Of a stretch of 64,000 nt of DNA, positions 24,913-35,840 are shown one piece after another (the first letter of the stretch is position 1; the number at the start of each line of letters is the position of its first letter). Source of the stretch: Prochilodus magdalenae. Taxonomy: Eukaryota; Chordata; Actinopteri; Characiformes; Prochilodontidae. The position numbers were made by a program, and so were the translations under genes. Under the pieces are notes generated by a model, which was given only the letters and a program-made list of their open reading frames with translations, had not been told where the DNA came from and searched no databases. The stretch lies in the NCBI GenBank assembly GCA_024036415.1, contig JAMWET010000707.1:85001-149000 (forward strand). The letters are read 5' to 3'.

Positions 24913-27900
24913 GAGAAAGGTCAGTCAGAGAGTCAGATAAAGCTCAGCCAGTGTTCAGCATTTGGTGTGCATTCATTCCTACCTCTCAGCTGAGACTTTC
25001 CAATACTGAACTCCTCGTTCAGCCCGATCCTCATCTCTGCACAGCAACACAAAGCGATGTCGGAGACAGAGCAGGATAATAATCAATATTCATATTTAAT
25101 TATTACATTCAGCTTTAAACAAACACAGAAGAAGAAAACAGGATACTCCGAAACCTGAACACGTCGGCAGATAACACTTCACCCTGATCTCCCCCTCAAC
25201 ATCTGCTTTCATCAGGACCCCCTGGAAAAGAGGATAAGGCATGATCAATGAATCCTGAAGGCTCCATCTGCTTCTCACAGCCAGCGCCAGCCACCAAATC
25301 ATACTGCTGCACTCACATTGGAGCCGATCACCACTGAGAGCCGCTCCACCACGTCCACGAAGATCTCGTTCTTTCCTCCCTGCAAACACAAACAGACATA
25401 TGACCTCAGCGGTATATCACTCACGTAGCACTTCATTCAACGCTGTGACATCACTGGGTCGCTACTGGGTGGTCTGCAAGTCAGTCTGTGTATAACAGAA
25501 GCCTCAACAACAACCAGACACAGAGGACATCCGGCCCGACGACAACAAGACACAGAGGACATCCGGCCCGACAACCAGACACGGAGGACATCCAGCCCGA
25601 CGACAACAAGACACGGAGGACATCCGGCCCGACGACAACAAGACACAGAGGACATCCAGCCCAGTGTCAACAAGACACGGAGGACATCCGGCCCGACGAC
25701 AACAAGACACAGAGGACATCCGGCCCGACGACAACAAGACACAGAGGACATCCAGCCCAGTGTCAACAAGACACGGAGGACATCCGGCCCGACGACAACA
25801 AGACACGGAGGACATCCGGCCCGTCGACAAACAAGACACGGAGGACCTCCGGCCCGTTGACAACAAACAAGACGCGGAGAACATCCTGCCCGACAACAAC
25901 AAGACACGGAGGACATCCGGCCCGACGACAACAAGACACAGAGGACATCCGGCCCAGTGTCAACAGAGGACATCCGGCCCGACGACAAACAAGACACGGA
26001 GGACATCCGGCCCGACGACAAACAAGACGCGGAGGACATCCGGCCCGACAACAAACAAGACGCGGAGGACATCCGGCCCGACGACAAACAAGACCCGGAG
26101 GACATCCGGCCCGACAACAACAAGACACGGAGGACATCCGGCCCGACAACAACAAGACACGGAGGACATCCGGCCCAGTGTCAACAAGACATGGAGGACA
26201 TCCGGCCCGTCAACAAACAAGACACGGAGGACCTCCGGCCCGACGACAAACAAGACGCGGAGGACATCCGGCCCGACAACAACAAGACACTTGAGGACAT
26301 CCGGCCCGACGACAACAAGACACAGAGGACATCCGGCCCGACAACAACAAGACACGGAGGACATCCGGCCCGTCGACAAACAAGACACGGAGGACCTCCG
26401 GCCTGACGACAAACAAGACGCGGAGGACATCCGGCCCAACGACAAACAAGACACAGAGGACATCCGGCCCAGTGTCAACAAGACACGGAGGACCTCCGGC
26501 CCGTCGACAACAAGACACGGAGGACCTCCGGCCCGTCGACAAACAAGACGCGGAGGACATCCGGCCCGACGACAACAAGACACAGAGGACATCCGGCCCG
26601 ACAACCAGACACGGAGGACATCCGGCCCGACGACAACAAGACGCAGAGGACATCCGGCCCGACGACAACAAGACACAGAGGACATCCGGCCCGACAACAA
26701 GACACGGAGGACCTCCGGCCCGTCGACAACCAGACACGGAGGACATCCGGCCCGACGACAACAAGACGCAGAGGACATCCGGCCCAGTGTCAACAAGACA
26801 CAGAGGACATCCGGCCCGACAACAAGACACGGAGGACCTCCGGCCCGTCGACAAACAAGACACGGAGGACCTCCGGCCCGTCGACAAACAAGACACGGAG
26901 GACCTCCGGCCCGTCGACAACAAGACACGGAGGACCTCCGGCCCGTCGACAACAAGACGCGGAGGACATCCAGCCTGACGACAAAAAGACACGGAGGACC
27001 TCCGGCCCGTCGACAACAAGACGCGGAGGACATCCAGCCTGACGACAAAAAGACACGGAGGACATAATAGTCACTGTCAAAAGAATAGCTGAACCCAGAA
27101 GGACTCAACCGACAGGAATGAAGCTTGGTAGCCCAACGCCATACTGAGAGACACTACAGACACGATGGACTGGAGACACGAGAGACACAACACCATACTG
27201 AGACAGACAACGGACTGCTGTCTGTAACTGTACACTACAAGGTGCTCCTATATCTGTGGAGCTGACAGAGTGGACACTGAGTGTAGGTACGAGGAGGTGG
27301 ACCTGATGAAGTGGTCGGTCGGTTGGTTAATCCATTCTATGCAGTCCTCCTAATGAAGCAGCTATTATCAGAAGGCAGGTCTTACCTGTTCACCGCGATG
27401 GGACATGATGGGGCGAGTGGCAGCAGTGCTGGGAGCGACTTTACTCTGCTGGGTCTCAGCTCCAAACTACGGGGGAAACAAACAGGATGAGTTACCAGCT
27501 CACATACTGGAATACTGGAACTCAACACACAGGCTTCGGAAATCAAGATACACGTTCAGCCGGTCGCTCCTAAAGGGACACTCGCTACATCTAACAATGT
27601 AACAGGTGTCCCTTTGATCTTTACATTAGTTTTTCCTGATTAAGTAAATTAACTAAAATTAAAAAGTGCATGCTGGTGTCCGTATATAGACAGATGTGGT
27701 ACATGTCGCACTAATGCTAGCACCGCTGTATTCAGTAGCCCATAAATCAGAGGCTAGGCCACACCATAGAGACAACCCTTCTGTCAAAGCAATGATGCTG
27801 AGGGATACACCGAGGCACTGCACAACACACAACACCGCAAACCACAGAATACAGCACACGGAGCTGCAAACTGTAGTTGTAGGCTAAACATCTCCACAAG

Positions 27901-30900
27901 GCGGGTTCCCTCGCAGGTTCCCTCGCAGGTTCCATGAGATCTGCTGAATTATTTGCGGGCGGGTTTTGTTTTGAGTCACTGTGGGTAAACCGCCAGCAGG
28001 TTGCAGGTTCACGCGGGCGGGATTTCGGATGGGTGGGGTGGGATTAGCTGCTTGTAGAAGCGAATAGGCACAACAGACAACAAAAGAGCTGCAGGTGTGC
28101 TGCAGAGGGAAACACCTCAGCAATCACACGCAGCAGAACCGCTCCCAGGTTTTAGAACCGGTGTCACGGTCTCAGCATCTGCTTCGGCTTTCAGTTCACC
28201 TCAGCAGGCTTGTAGACGTCCAGTACAGGACCTGGCTAACATTAGAGCGCTGATCGTCCACATGGCTGAACTGACATACAATATTTCCCTCCATTTGGAC
28301 ACGGAGGGGTTTATTTGTGCGGCTGGCTGTGTGGGCGTGTGAAGGTGTGATCAGTCTGGAGGCTGGGCTGGGTTACAGGGTTTGTGCGGTCACATTCTAC
28401 ACCAGCAGAGCAGATTACAGAAACACAGACGGAAAGTGAAAAGGATCACATGCGTAGTCCTAGGTGGGTGGCTGCGGGTGGGCATGACGTATGGGGTTGT
28501 GGTAGATGTGGGTAAAAATGGTGGTGGGTTTTGAGGGCAGCAGTGGGCAGGAATGAGGGTACATGTTGGGGGCACAGCTCCACATGATCAGCGGAGGCTT
28601 TAATTACACTACATTACAATCGTTTACTTAAGTGTGCTTCCTTAATTCCTTTATGCTCCCCATAAACATCTGCAGTACATTCATAGTCTTAAAGGAACTT
28701 CTGGAACTGTGGGAACTCTCTGGAAGTTTATAGAACTGTCTGGAATGTCCCAGAACTTTGGAGAATGGTTTAGAACTGTCTAGAACTGTCCAGTAGTCGA
28801 CATGGCAATATACACACAGGTGTGTTAAACAGCTGTTTCAGGTGATGCTCCAGCTGAGTGAGGGGATAGTGGGTACAGAGCTACAGGGCATTTAGAGCCA
28901 TCGAGAGGCTGCAGCATCCGGCAGGCGCATCCTGCTCCGTCTGTGGACCAGTTTATCCGGACCAGAGTGGAACAGTACCTGCAGGAAAGCAAGACAAACT
29001 GGGAGCACCTCATTTCACACGTGAGCGCTGCAGGAGAACTCTTGGCGGAGGTAAGGTGGACCTTTGCTGCTCAGTTATGAGAATTCTTTGAAGATGATAC
29101 TCAGAAATCTGTCACCGTTTCTGAAGTTCTGGCAAAACGTATTTTGCCCCTACTTCAACACACTTCTGCCGTGCAGTAGTAGAGTTAGTGTGTTGGTTAG
29201 TCATGTGGAAAACGAATAACGTGAACTAAACGTATCTGGAGCCTGGCGGTTTGCTGTGCAGGGAGCTTGAATACGAGCACGTTAACATGTACTTACCAGC
29301 CCGACGTTGCTGAGGTCAAACAGGCTGAAGGGTTTGGAGGTGACCGCCTCCGTCTGGATGAAGTTTTTTAGTATATCGGTGGAGGTTGTCTGGATGAAGC
29401 CGTGGTCCTAATCCACCAACAGAGTTTCCCGTCAGGTAATAACAAATGGGGAAAAGGAGAGACGGAACTGGAGGCCATAGTTTATAACAATAAGGATCCT
29501 TTATATCACAATTAACAGCACTCACCACCATCTCATCCAGGAGCTCGTAAATCAGGGCAAAGTTCATCCGGACAGATTTCTCACACAGACTCCCGCAGTA
29601 ATCTTTAGTAAGAGCTGCAAGCCTGGAGGACATTAAAGACAAATCTGTGAGGGGGTTTGGTGTGAGGTGTGTACAGAGCGAGGGAGAGCGGGTTTGGTGT
29701 GAGGTGTTTGCAGAGTGAGTAAGAGCGGGTTTGGTGTGAGGTGTGTACAGAGCGAGGGAGAGCGGGTTTGGTGTGAGGTGTGTACAGAGTGAGTGAGAGG
29801 GGGTTTGGTGTGAGGTGTGTACAGAGTGAGGGAGAGGGGGTTTGGTGTGAGGTGTGTACAGAGTGAGGGAGAGGGGGTTTGGTGTGAGGTGTGTACAGAG
29901 CGAGTGAGGGAGAGGGGGTTTGGTGTGAGGTGTGTACAGAGCGAGTGAGGGAGAGGGGGTTTGGTGTGAGGTGTGTACAGAGCGAGTGAGGGAGGGTTTG
30001 GTGTGAGGTGTGTACACAGTGAGGGAGAGAGGGTTTGGTGTGAGGTGTGTACAGAGTGAGTGAGAGGGTTTGGTGTGAGGTGTGTACAGAGTGAGTGAGA
30101 GCGGGTTCGGTGTGAGGTGTGTACAGAGTGAGTGTGAGGAGGGTTTGGTGTGAGGTGTGTACAGAGTGAGTGAGAGAGGGTTTGGTGTGAGGTGTGTACA
30201 CAGTGAGGGAGAGAGGGTTTGGTGTGAGGTGTGTACAGAGTGAGTGAGAGAGGGTTTGGTGTGAGGTGTGTACAGAGTGAGGGAGAGAGGGTTTGGTGTG
30301 AGGTGTGTACAGAGTGAGGGAGAGAGGGTTTGGTGTGAGGTGTGTACAGAGTGAGTGAGAGAGGGTTCGGTGTGAACAGAGTGAGGGAGAGAGGGTTTGG
30401 TGTGAGGCGTAAATGTACCTGTTGAGAAACTCGATGATGGTGAACGGAGAGGCGTTAGTCTTTGTAGATGCAACCCAGTAGAGCCCCCCCTGCCTGACGT
30501 GAATGAAGTGCAGGTCTTTGTGAGTCTGGAAGACGGAGAAAATTAAAAAAAAAAAATTAATTAAAATAATGAAGCACTTCTAGTACAAGCTCAGTACAGG
30601 CAGTAAGGACATTACCATGACTACCGGAGGCTGGTCTCCGCTCAGAGCCGTTACCATCTCAAAGAACACACTGATGGCATCTTTGTCCGCTTCCCCACGG
30701 ACTGAATCAGAGAGTCAAGGAAACACATACGCAGAAACACTCACAGCAGCTCAACATTACAAACCCAGTATTCATTTACCCTGTCCACAGAGCTCCCTCT
30801 CATCCAGCTCCCGGCACACCTGTACAGGTAAACAGGGTTGCTGTGATGTTTTATCTGGATGCAAAATCAGACATTACCTGTATAATTCAACCACTGAGTT

Positions 30901-31781
30901 ATGAAGTCAGTCCCTGTGGGGGGGTTTAATGTGAAATGGTCATGGGAACCAGAGGTCACCACGTCTACAGCGCAGATACAGCCATTCTGTTTACCGTCTA
31001 AACCACCAGCGAGACTTCATTCCCATCTCAGCCAGTTGGAACCGGTAGAGGTCTCCTTTAATAAGCCCAAACTAGACAGTCCAGAGTTCAGTCACTTCAT
31101 GTTAGAGCCGACTCATCACTGTGACCATCCAGAGGCCCTCTCGCTCTCTCAGGTCTTCTACGGCTGAGCTACTCCAGTGTGCTCCTCCAGGTAAAAGGAA
31201 CCCAATCAGAAACCGCCCCTTCTGACACCTCAGGATGAAGCATGTGGCGTAATAATAGTTAAACCACTAAACTCATATTCTGTACATGGAAACTCGATAT
31301 TTCAACCTCTTTTTCAAATTTACCAATACCACCTTAAATGGTGCAGCCGTTACTAAGACGCCATAATATTACATGTTCCATTTAAGGTGGAACAGAACGG
31401 TTCGAACAAGAAGTCTCAGGCACCAGAATGGAACTGTTAGACCATTTAAGGTGGAACAGATCCATCTGAACAAGGAGCTTGCACCATTTAAGGTGGAACG
31501 TGACAACTTGAACAAGAAGCCTCAGTCGTCTGAATGCAACTGCTTCATCATTTAAGGTGGAACGGGACATATCAACAGAATGCTCAGAAGCCTCAGGGCC
31601 CAAAGTGTGAATGCTGTACCGGGACATTCCGAACCAGGCGCCTTACTTCCCAAAACGTAACTGCTGCACCATTTAAGGTGGAACGGCACAATTCAAACGA
31701 GAAGCCAACTTCTTCAAGGATACAGTCTTTGTAAATGAGATGGTCTCCTTTAGCGGACAAAATAAACACTTGAGAAATCAT
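20786..31781 (-). CDS. ap4m1: AP-4 complex subunit mu-1 (complete, 15 exons)
   Basis: This is the medium (cargo-binding) chain of the AP-4 adaptor, which sorts membrane cargo such as ATG9 at the trans-Golgi network. Coding exons: 31781-31724, 30701-30616, 30525-30419, 29622-29526, 29407-29297, 27466-27386, 25379-25317, 25221-25155, 25036-24983, 24878-24772, 22644-22553, 22471-22427, 22261-22211, 21909-21792, 20977-20786. They join in phase to 1,329 nt, 442 residues, against about 453 in human AP4M1. The N-terminus [20 protein letters not shown] is the longin-like mu domain (about 1-140). The linker [13 protein letters not shown] starts at 154. The mu-homology domain starts near [14 protein letters not shown] (183) and ends with [15 protein letters not shown]. 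All introns are GT-AG; exon 1 (GTATCC) and exon 8 (GTTTCG) have weak donors. An in-frame GTG lies upstream, but 31781 is the first ATG. Introns 3, 6 and 14 carry minisatellites and intron 10 carries two transposons. No disabling mutation was seen. Confidence 0.97.
21053..21712. repeat. 21-bp minisatellite, array 2 (ap4m1 intron 14)
   Basis: About 31 copies of the same 21-bp family as the array at 4299. Here variant units (GGATGCTGCATAATTC, GATGCTGAAGAATTCGTAG, GAATCATCCATAG) recur in fixed order three times, giving a higher-order repeat of about six to eight units. It fills most of the 813-bp intron between the last two ap4m1 coding exons. Confidence 0.96.
22814..23344. mobile_element. Tc1/mariner-type internally deleted transposon
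   Basis: 531 bp with 31-bp terminal inverted repeats beginning CAGGGGTTGGACAATGAAAC, 30 of 31 positions matching, flanked by TA on both sides. On the plus strand it keeps a transposase helix-turn-helix stretch, [19 protein letters not shown] then [14 protein letters not shown] (about 23005-23135), followed by a stop at the TAG near 23158. The catalytic part is lost. It lies in ap4m1 intron 10. Confidence 0.9.
23378..24124. mobile_element. hAT-type non-autonomous element
   Basis: The left end TAGGGATGCGCCGA and the right end TTCGGTGCGTCCCT are inverted-repeat termini typical of one widespread vertebrate hAT group. The interior (about 747 bp) has no transposase frame I recognise. An 8-bp target duplication is not evident. 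It lies in ap4m1 intron 10, 34 bp from the Tc1 element. Confidence 0.7.
24676..24752. mobile_element. Truncated MITE family C fragment
   Basis: Contains GGTGAATCATTCTCAGCACT and GACGTGGTGGTGGTGTGTTA, as in the elements at 10233 and 59578. It ends just before ap4m1 exon 10. Confidence 0.7.
25504..27064. repeat. GC-rich 32-bp minisatellite (ap4m1 intron 6)
   Basis: About 48 copies of a roughly 32-bp unit with core GGAGGACATCCGGCCCGACG followed by ACAACAAGACAC. Units with one extra A (33 bp), a CAGTGT variant, CTCC for ATCC and GTCG for GACG are intermingled. The unit has almost no stop codons, so up to 467-codon frames run on both strands; none has gene context and they fall wholly inside an intron. 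Confidence 0.97.
27120..27235 (+). repeat. Tc1 3'-end fragments
   Basis: Two short pieces, CCCAACGCCATACTGAGAGA at 27132 and ACAACACCATACTGAGACAG near 27187, match the C-terminal end of the Tc1 remnants at 3187, 6213, 7794 and 33991. Confidence 0.5.
27467..29296 (-). other. ap4m1 intron 5 content
   Basis: A GCGGGCGGGT-type stretch at 27895-28040 may be a hAT fragment. Repeated AGAACTGTCTGGAA-like words occur at 28690-28795. The exon-like plus-strand piece at 28842 is listed separately. Otherwise nothing is recognised. Confidence 0.4.
28842..29050 (+). pseudogene. Degraded exon-like fragment, family unknown
   Basis: Opposite in strand to ap4m1. It begins after a CAG acceptor-like site with [17 protein letters not shown], then passes through FRAIERLQ in another frame. 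From about 28921 it runs [20 protein letters not shown] and then [16 protein letters not shown] in a third frame, ending at GTAAGG, a good donor. The last 40 residues look like a helical protein segment. Two frame changes make it inactive if it ever was an exon. I do not recognise the parent. Confidence 0.3.
29640..30412. repeat. ~36-bp minisatellite (ap4m1 intron 3)
   Basis: About 21 copies of GGGTTTGGTGTGAGGTGTGT followed by ACAGAGTGAG and GTGAGAG or GGAGAG spacers. It fills the 796-bp intron from about 20 bp after exon 3 to about 18 bp before exon 4. The long Pro/Ser/His minus-strand frame is a repeat artefact flanked by the real exon ends. Confidence 0.96.
31325..31715. repeat. CCATTTAAGGTGGAAC repeat (ap4m1 intron 1)
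   Basis: Five plus-strand copies of CATTTAAGGTGGAAC at intervals of 55-130 bp (31379, 31443, 31488, 31549, 31671), plus one inverted copy CCACCTTAAATGGTGCAG at 31331. The intervening CTCAG and GAACAAG words also recur. It ends just before exon 1. Confidence 0.8.
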
Positions 31782-32732
31782 TTTAATCGCGGAAATCACT
31801 ATATCCTGCTCACTCCTGTGCTAGCTGTGGCTGAGCTAACGTGGCTAGCTGGCTGACTCTGCTGACGGTCCGCTCTGCAGCTCCATTTCACAGCGCCGAG
31901 GTCCAAACTGAACTATCACTATCGGAAAACAATAAAACTGTAAATATATTAAACTGAAAACAACAGTTTTACATTTCAGCTCCTACATCAGCAGGTTTAC
32001 TAGCCGTGTACCAGCACTGTAAACAACCGGCTTCACTTCTTCTGGAGCGCTCAGCCGAACCTGGTGAGATGTACCACCAGCGCCACTCAGTGGCCAGGAG
32101 GCGAATACCCACTAACTCACCTAACTGATCACTGCTGCTCCACTCCTCCTCCTGGAGGCCCACTTCCCCAGCTTCCAACATTCCTGATTCAGCTCATCAG
32201 CTCATTAACAGCCCATTATTGAGTTAAAGTGGCAGGAAACCCACAAAAATGTTCACAGCCTCCAGGAACAGGGCTGAGAAACACACAGCTCAGCCACGTG
32301 GTAGGAAAGACTGATTCATTTAATTTCCTGGTGGACTCCAGGAAATGTTTAACATGTCTGTGCAGTTGTTTGCAAGATGAAACATAATGATATGTAACTG
32401 CACAAAGGCCTAGTAATGAATATGTTTGTATATTTGTGCTGTGAAAGCTCCAGAGAGGCAGAGGTTCAGTGAGGTTGGACAGGCCTGGGCGTGTGTGCTG
32501 GCATGTTTTCAGTCGACGCAGCAGCCGAGCCCCGCTGTTCTGACATGTTTAGGGTGGGCGTGTCACATCTGCTTCAGCATCAGAGACTTACAGTAGCAAG
32601 ACGAAGCTAATTACTTACACATTCACTGTGTACAGTACAACACAGTTACAACCTGCAAGCTGATCAGGAGATTAACAGACCTACTCAGGAACAGTGTTAC
32701 CATCTACTATACACCTGATAGAGACACACAGA
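31782..32732. other. ap4m1 upstream region and intergenic sequence
   Basis: Contains the ap4m1 5' untranslated region and presumed promoter (31782-31920), with no TATA or CCAAT box noticed. The remainder up to the GATA tract shows no gene or clear repeat. Confidence 0.45.
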
Positions 32733-32885
32733 CTGACCAATAGATTCATAGATAGACAGACAAATGGACCGACCGATCGTCAGATAGACAGACGGATAGA
32801 CAGAAAGAAAGACCAATCAACAGATAGATAGACAGACAGACCAATCGACAGACAGACAGACAAACAGACAGACAAACAGACAGAC

Positions 32886-32953
<68 letters not shown>

Positions 32954-32964
32954 TGATAGATAGA

Positions 32965-33013
<49 letters not shown>

Positions 33014-33014
33014 T

Positions 33015-33057
<43 letters not shown>

Positions 33058-33170
33058 TGATAAATAAATAGATAGACAGACAGACAGACAGACAGACCAA
33101 GCGATCGACAGATAGACAGACAGATAGATAGACAGACCAATCGACAGACAGGTAGATAGATAGATAGATG

Positions 33171-33241
<71 letters not shown>

Positions 33242-33319
33242 CAAGCGATCGACAGATAGACAGACAGATAGATAGACAGACAGACCAATCGACGGACAGA
33301 CAGACAGACAGACAGACCA

Positions 33320-33372
<53 letters not shown>

Positions 33373-33438
33373 CAGACCGACAGACAGACAGATAGACAGA
33401 CAGACTGAGCGATTGACAGATAGACAGACCAATCGATG

Positions 33439-33472
<34 letters not shown>

Positions 33473-33479
33473 TAGATAG

Positions 33480-33549
<70 letters not shown>

Positions 33550-33550
33550 C
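32733..33550. repeat. GATA/GACA tetranucleotide array
   Basis: About 820 bp of interleaved GATA and GACA runs with recurrent spacers ACCAATCGACAG and ACCAAGCGATCGACAG, i.e. locally duplicated blocks. All long Ser/Ile/Tyr/Leu frames on the minus strand are repeat translations. Confidence 0.97.
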
Positions 33551-33990
33551 AGGACTCACATGTAGAAGAGCTCTGATTGTTGTTATTAGCCCAAATCTGA
33601 GGACCATTATCAGACTCTGTTTGTACATAGTTCAAATACCTGCTCTCTGCTGTCACACCTGTTTGCTGAAACCCCCTCACCACTGAAACCCCCTGTCCGC
33701 CTCCAGCCTCCACCATCCACTTCACACACTGATGTACATACACAGCGCTGAGTCCCAAGCACTGCTGGACGATATTTTGAAAGTTCAGGGCTTATTTAAT
33801 ACCACAGTGAGGCAGACCCTCACAGCTGTCGGGACCCTCAGGGGCCTTTCAGAGCCCACAGAGCACGTTCAGGGGTGTATGAAGTTCGTTTTATATATAC
33901 ACTCATCATCAAAGAACAGCTGCACAAATATCTGCACACAGAAGGAATCAACCGCCATGATTCAGGTTTCACGCCCGACCACACAGGCAG

Positions 33991-34643
33991 GGACGGGTCT
34001 TATCTCTGTACCTGACTGACCCAACACCACCATTACAGACATCCAGCGAGCAGTGGTGTCCTCCATCAGTCCTCCTGTTAGTGCAGCACCATCGGCAGAC
34101 GGCTGCACCACGCAGGACTACATGCACACAGACCGTTACCACGACCGTCCTTAACACCACGTCACCGTCACCAAAGACTGCAGTGGTGTCGTACCAGACT
34201 GTCATGGAGTGACTCAGAATGGCAGCGGGTCATCTTCAGTGACGAGTCCCGCTTTAGTCTTGGTGGAGACGCCCAACGAATCCGTGTGCGGAGGCACCGT
34301 GGTCAGCACCAAGATGAACGGTTTGTCGTCACACGTCCAGAAGACCTGGTGTCCCTCCACCTCCAACCCTCCTGCACCATCTGCAGGAACTGTGTGAGGA
34401 TGTTCAAGCTGCATGGGATGGATTATCACAGGACTCCATTAGGAACCTCTACAGCTCCATACCGAGACGTCTGGCGTGTTGGGTTAGCGAACACGGCGGC
34501 CCGACGCCATACTGAGAGACAGACTTCTGTATGTGTAGCTCAATAAATATTGATCATATCAGTCTACATTTATCATCAGTTATTGATCCGGGTCACCTTT
34601 ATCTTCCTTCCCAACACACCTGCACTCCCACACCTCCTTCTGG
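33991..34643 (+). pseudogene. Tc1-like transposase remnant (copy C)
   Basis: The best-preserved member of the family. It reads CSTIGRRLHHAGLHAHRPL, then SEWQRVIFSDESRFSLGGD, AQRIRVWRHRGQHQDERFVV and RPED. It then jumps to HHLQELCEDVQAAWDGLSQ and the GGP-PY stop near 34512. It shares the same internal deletion and the same 3' tail (CACTCCCACACCTCCTTCTG) as the copies at 6213 and 7794. Confidence 0.82.
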
Positions 34644-35289
34644 GAACATTCTGTTCTCAGTCAGGACCCCAGGAGCCCCCTCTGTGACCGTACGTCAAAC
34701 AGCATGTGTGTCTCCTACAGAGGCAGATGTTTGAACAGGAGCGTACAGCTGGTTCTGCAGCAGAGGGGTTTAATTTAGCAGCTCCACCACGGTATCAGCT
34801 AAACACAGGGATTCCTCTCCGACCATTACCTCCCAACACACATCTGAACACTTCATCATAGCAGACAGCAGGCAGGACGGAGCAGCGTCCACCAAACACG
34901 CACGCTCATGGGATGATTTACCGCACGACCTCTGGCTGTAACAACCAAAGCAGTGGGCTGTGACACTGCACGACCTCAGTTACGAGGATCCAGTGTGGAG
35001 ACCTCCGGACCAACAGCCTTCATGTGCTGACTTCAGCCGGTTCAGAATCCCACCCCAGTGGTACATGTGTCCATTTGGGAGACGGATCCTTAATTAATCC
35101 CCCACTCATCCGCGCTGCGTCCGCCCTCTGCGGGGGTCCGCACACTCGCCTTTTACGAGCAGTACAGCTCTGTTTGAAGTCAGGCTTTTATTATTTTGAA
35201 CCCTCCAAGGTAGACGGCATGCAGGTTTTAATGAGGCCACAGCCGAGGTCAGGCCCAAGTTTGGAAGGTGTCTGGAAGTAGGGTGTGGC
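34644..35289. other. No gene seen
   Basis: Unique-looking intergenic sequence upstream of actinodin. It could hold regulatory elements, but none is recognisable. Confidence 0.45.
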
Positions 35290-35441
35290 TGAGCGGAAGG
35301 GGCGGAGCAACACAACCCCCACAGCCAATCAGAACATAGGGGGTGTTATTAGCATAATGATCAGTTTTGTGTTGGATATTTAGGCCGGATTCCCATTCGG
35401 GCCGCTCATGCCTGGGCACTGACACGGGAGCGCCAGCACAG
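35290..35441 (+). promoter_or_regulatory. Putative actinodin promoter and non-coding exon 1
   Basis: A GC-box-like GGGGCGGAGC near 35299, CCAAT at 35325-35329 and a TATTTA near 35378 precede a short segment that ends at CAGCACAG followed by the donor GTAGGC at 35442. A four-codon upstream frame (ATG at 35408, TGA at 35420) lies in this putative exon. The start of transcription is not known. Confidence 0.5.
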
Positions 35442-35840
35442 GTAGGCCGGAGACGGGGCGCTCGTGCGCGGGCTGGGGTTTGATGCCTGTTTGATTGAAT
35501 GATCTCGTGCTGTCTGTGGGTGGGGAGTGTATTACGCTGCTCATAACGAGCCTGATCTGCAGCTGTAGAGCGCTGGCTTCACGTCAGAGCACTACCGCGT
35601 GCTCCAGACTGGTGTTACTAGTTAGTACCTAGGTAGGTTCTATTGTAGATCCTAAGCAGTGCCTGTTTTGGGGTCCGGTGTGGACCTGGATGTGCTCCCC
35701 TTCCTCTCGAGCGTTCTTCCTCTTGCTCTGAGGGAGGTTTTCTGGGCTTGCTCATTGGGGGTCTGGATCCGGATGCTCTGTAGAGCTGCTGTGTGATGTC
35801 TGTTGTGTGTGACTCTTCCACATGTCTGCAGGTGTCGGAG

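Noticed and set aside
25504..27064. Possible CRISPR array
   Set aside because: Units are directly abutting with no unique spacers, and the sequence is vertebrate.
25664..27067. 467-codon plus-strand frame and long minus-strand frames
   Set aside because: They are translations of a 32-bp tandem repeat wholly inside ap4m1 intron 6.
29316..30473. 385-codon minus-strand frame as one gene
   Set aside because: It fuses true ap4m1 exon pieces with the intron 3 minisatellite; only the exon parts match AP4M1.
31782..31799. Upstream in-frame start for AP4M1
   Set aside because: The codon is GTG; the conserved MISQ start is the ATG at 31781.
32746..33628. Long Ser/Ile/Tyr/Leu-rich frames
   Set aside because: GATA/GACA repeat translations.
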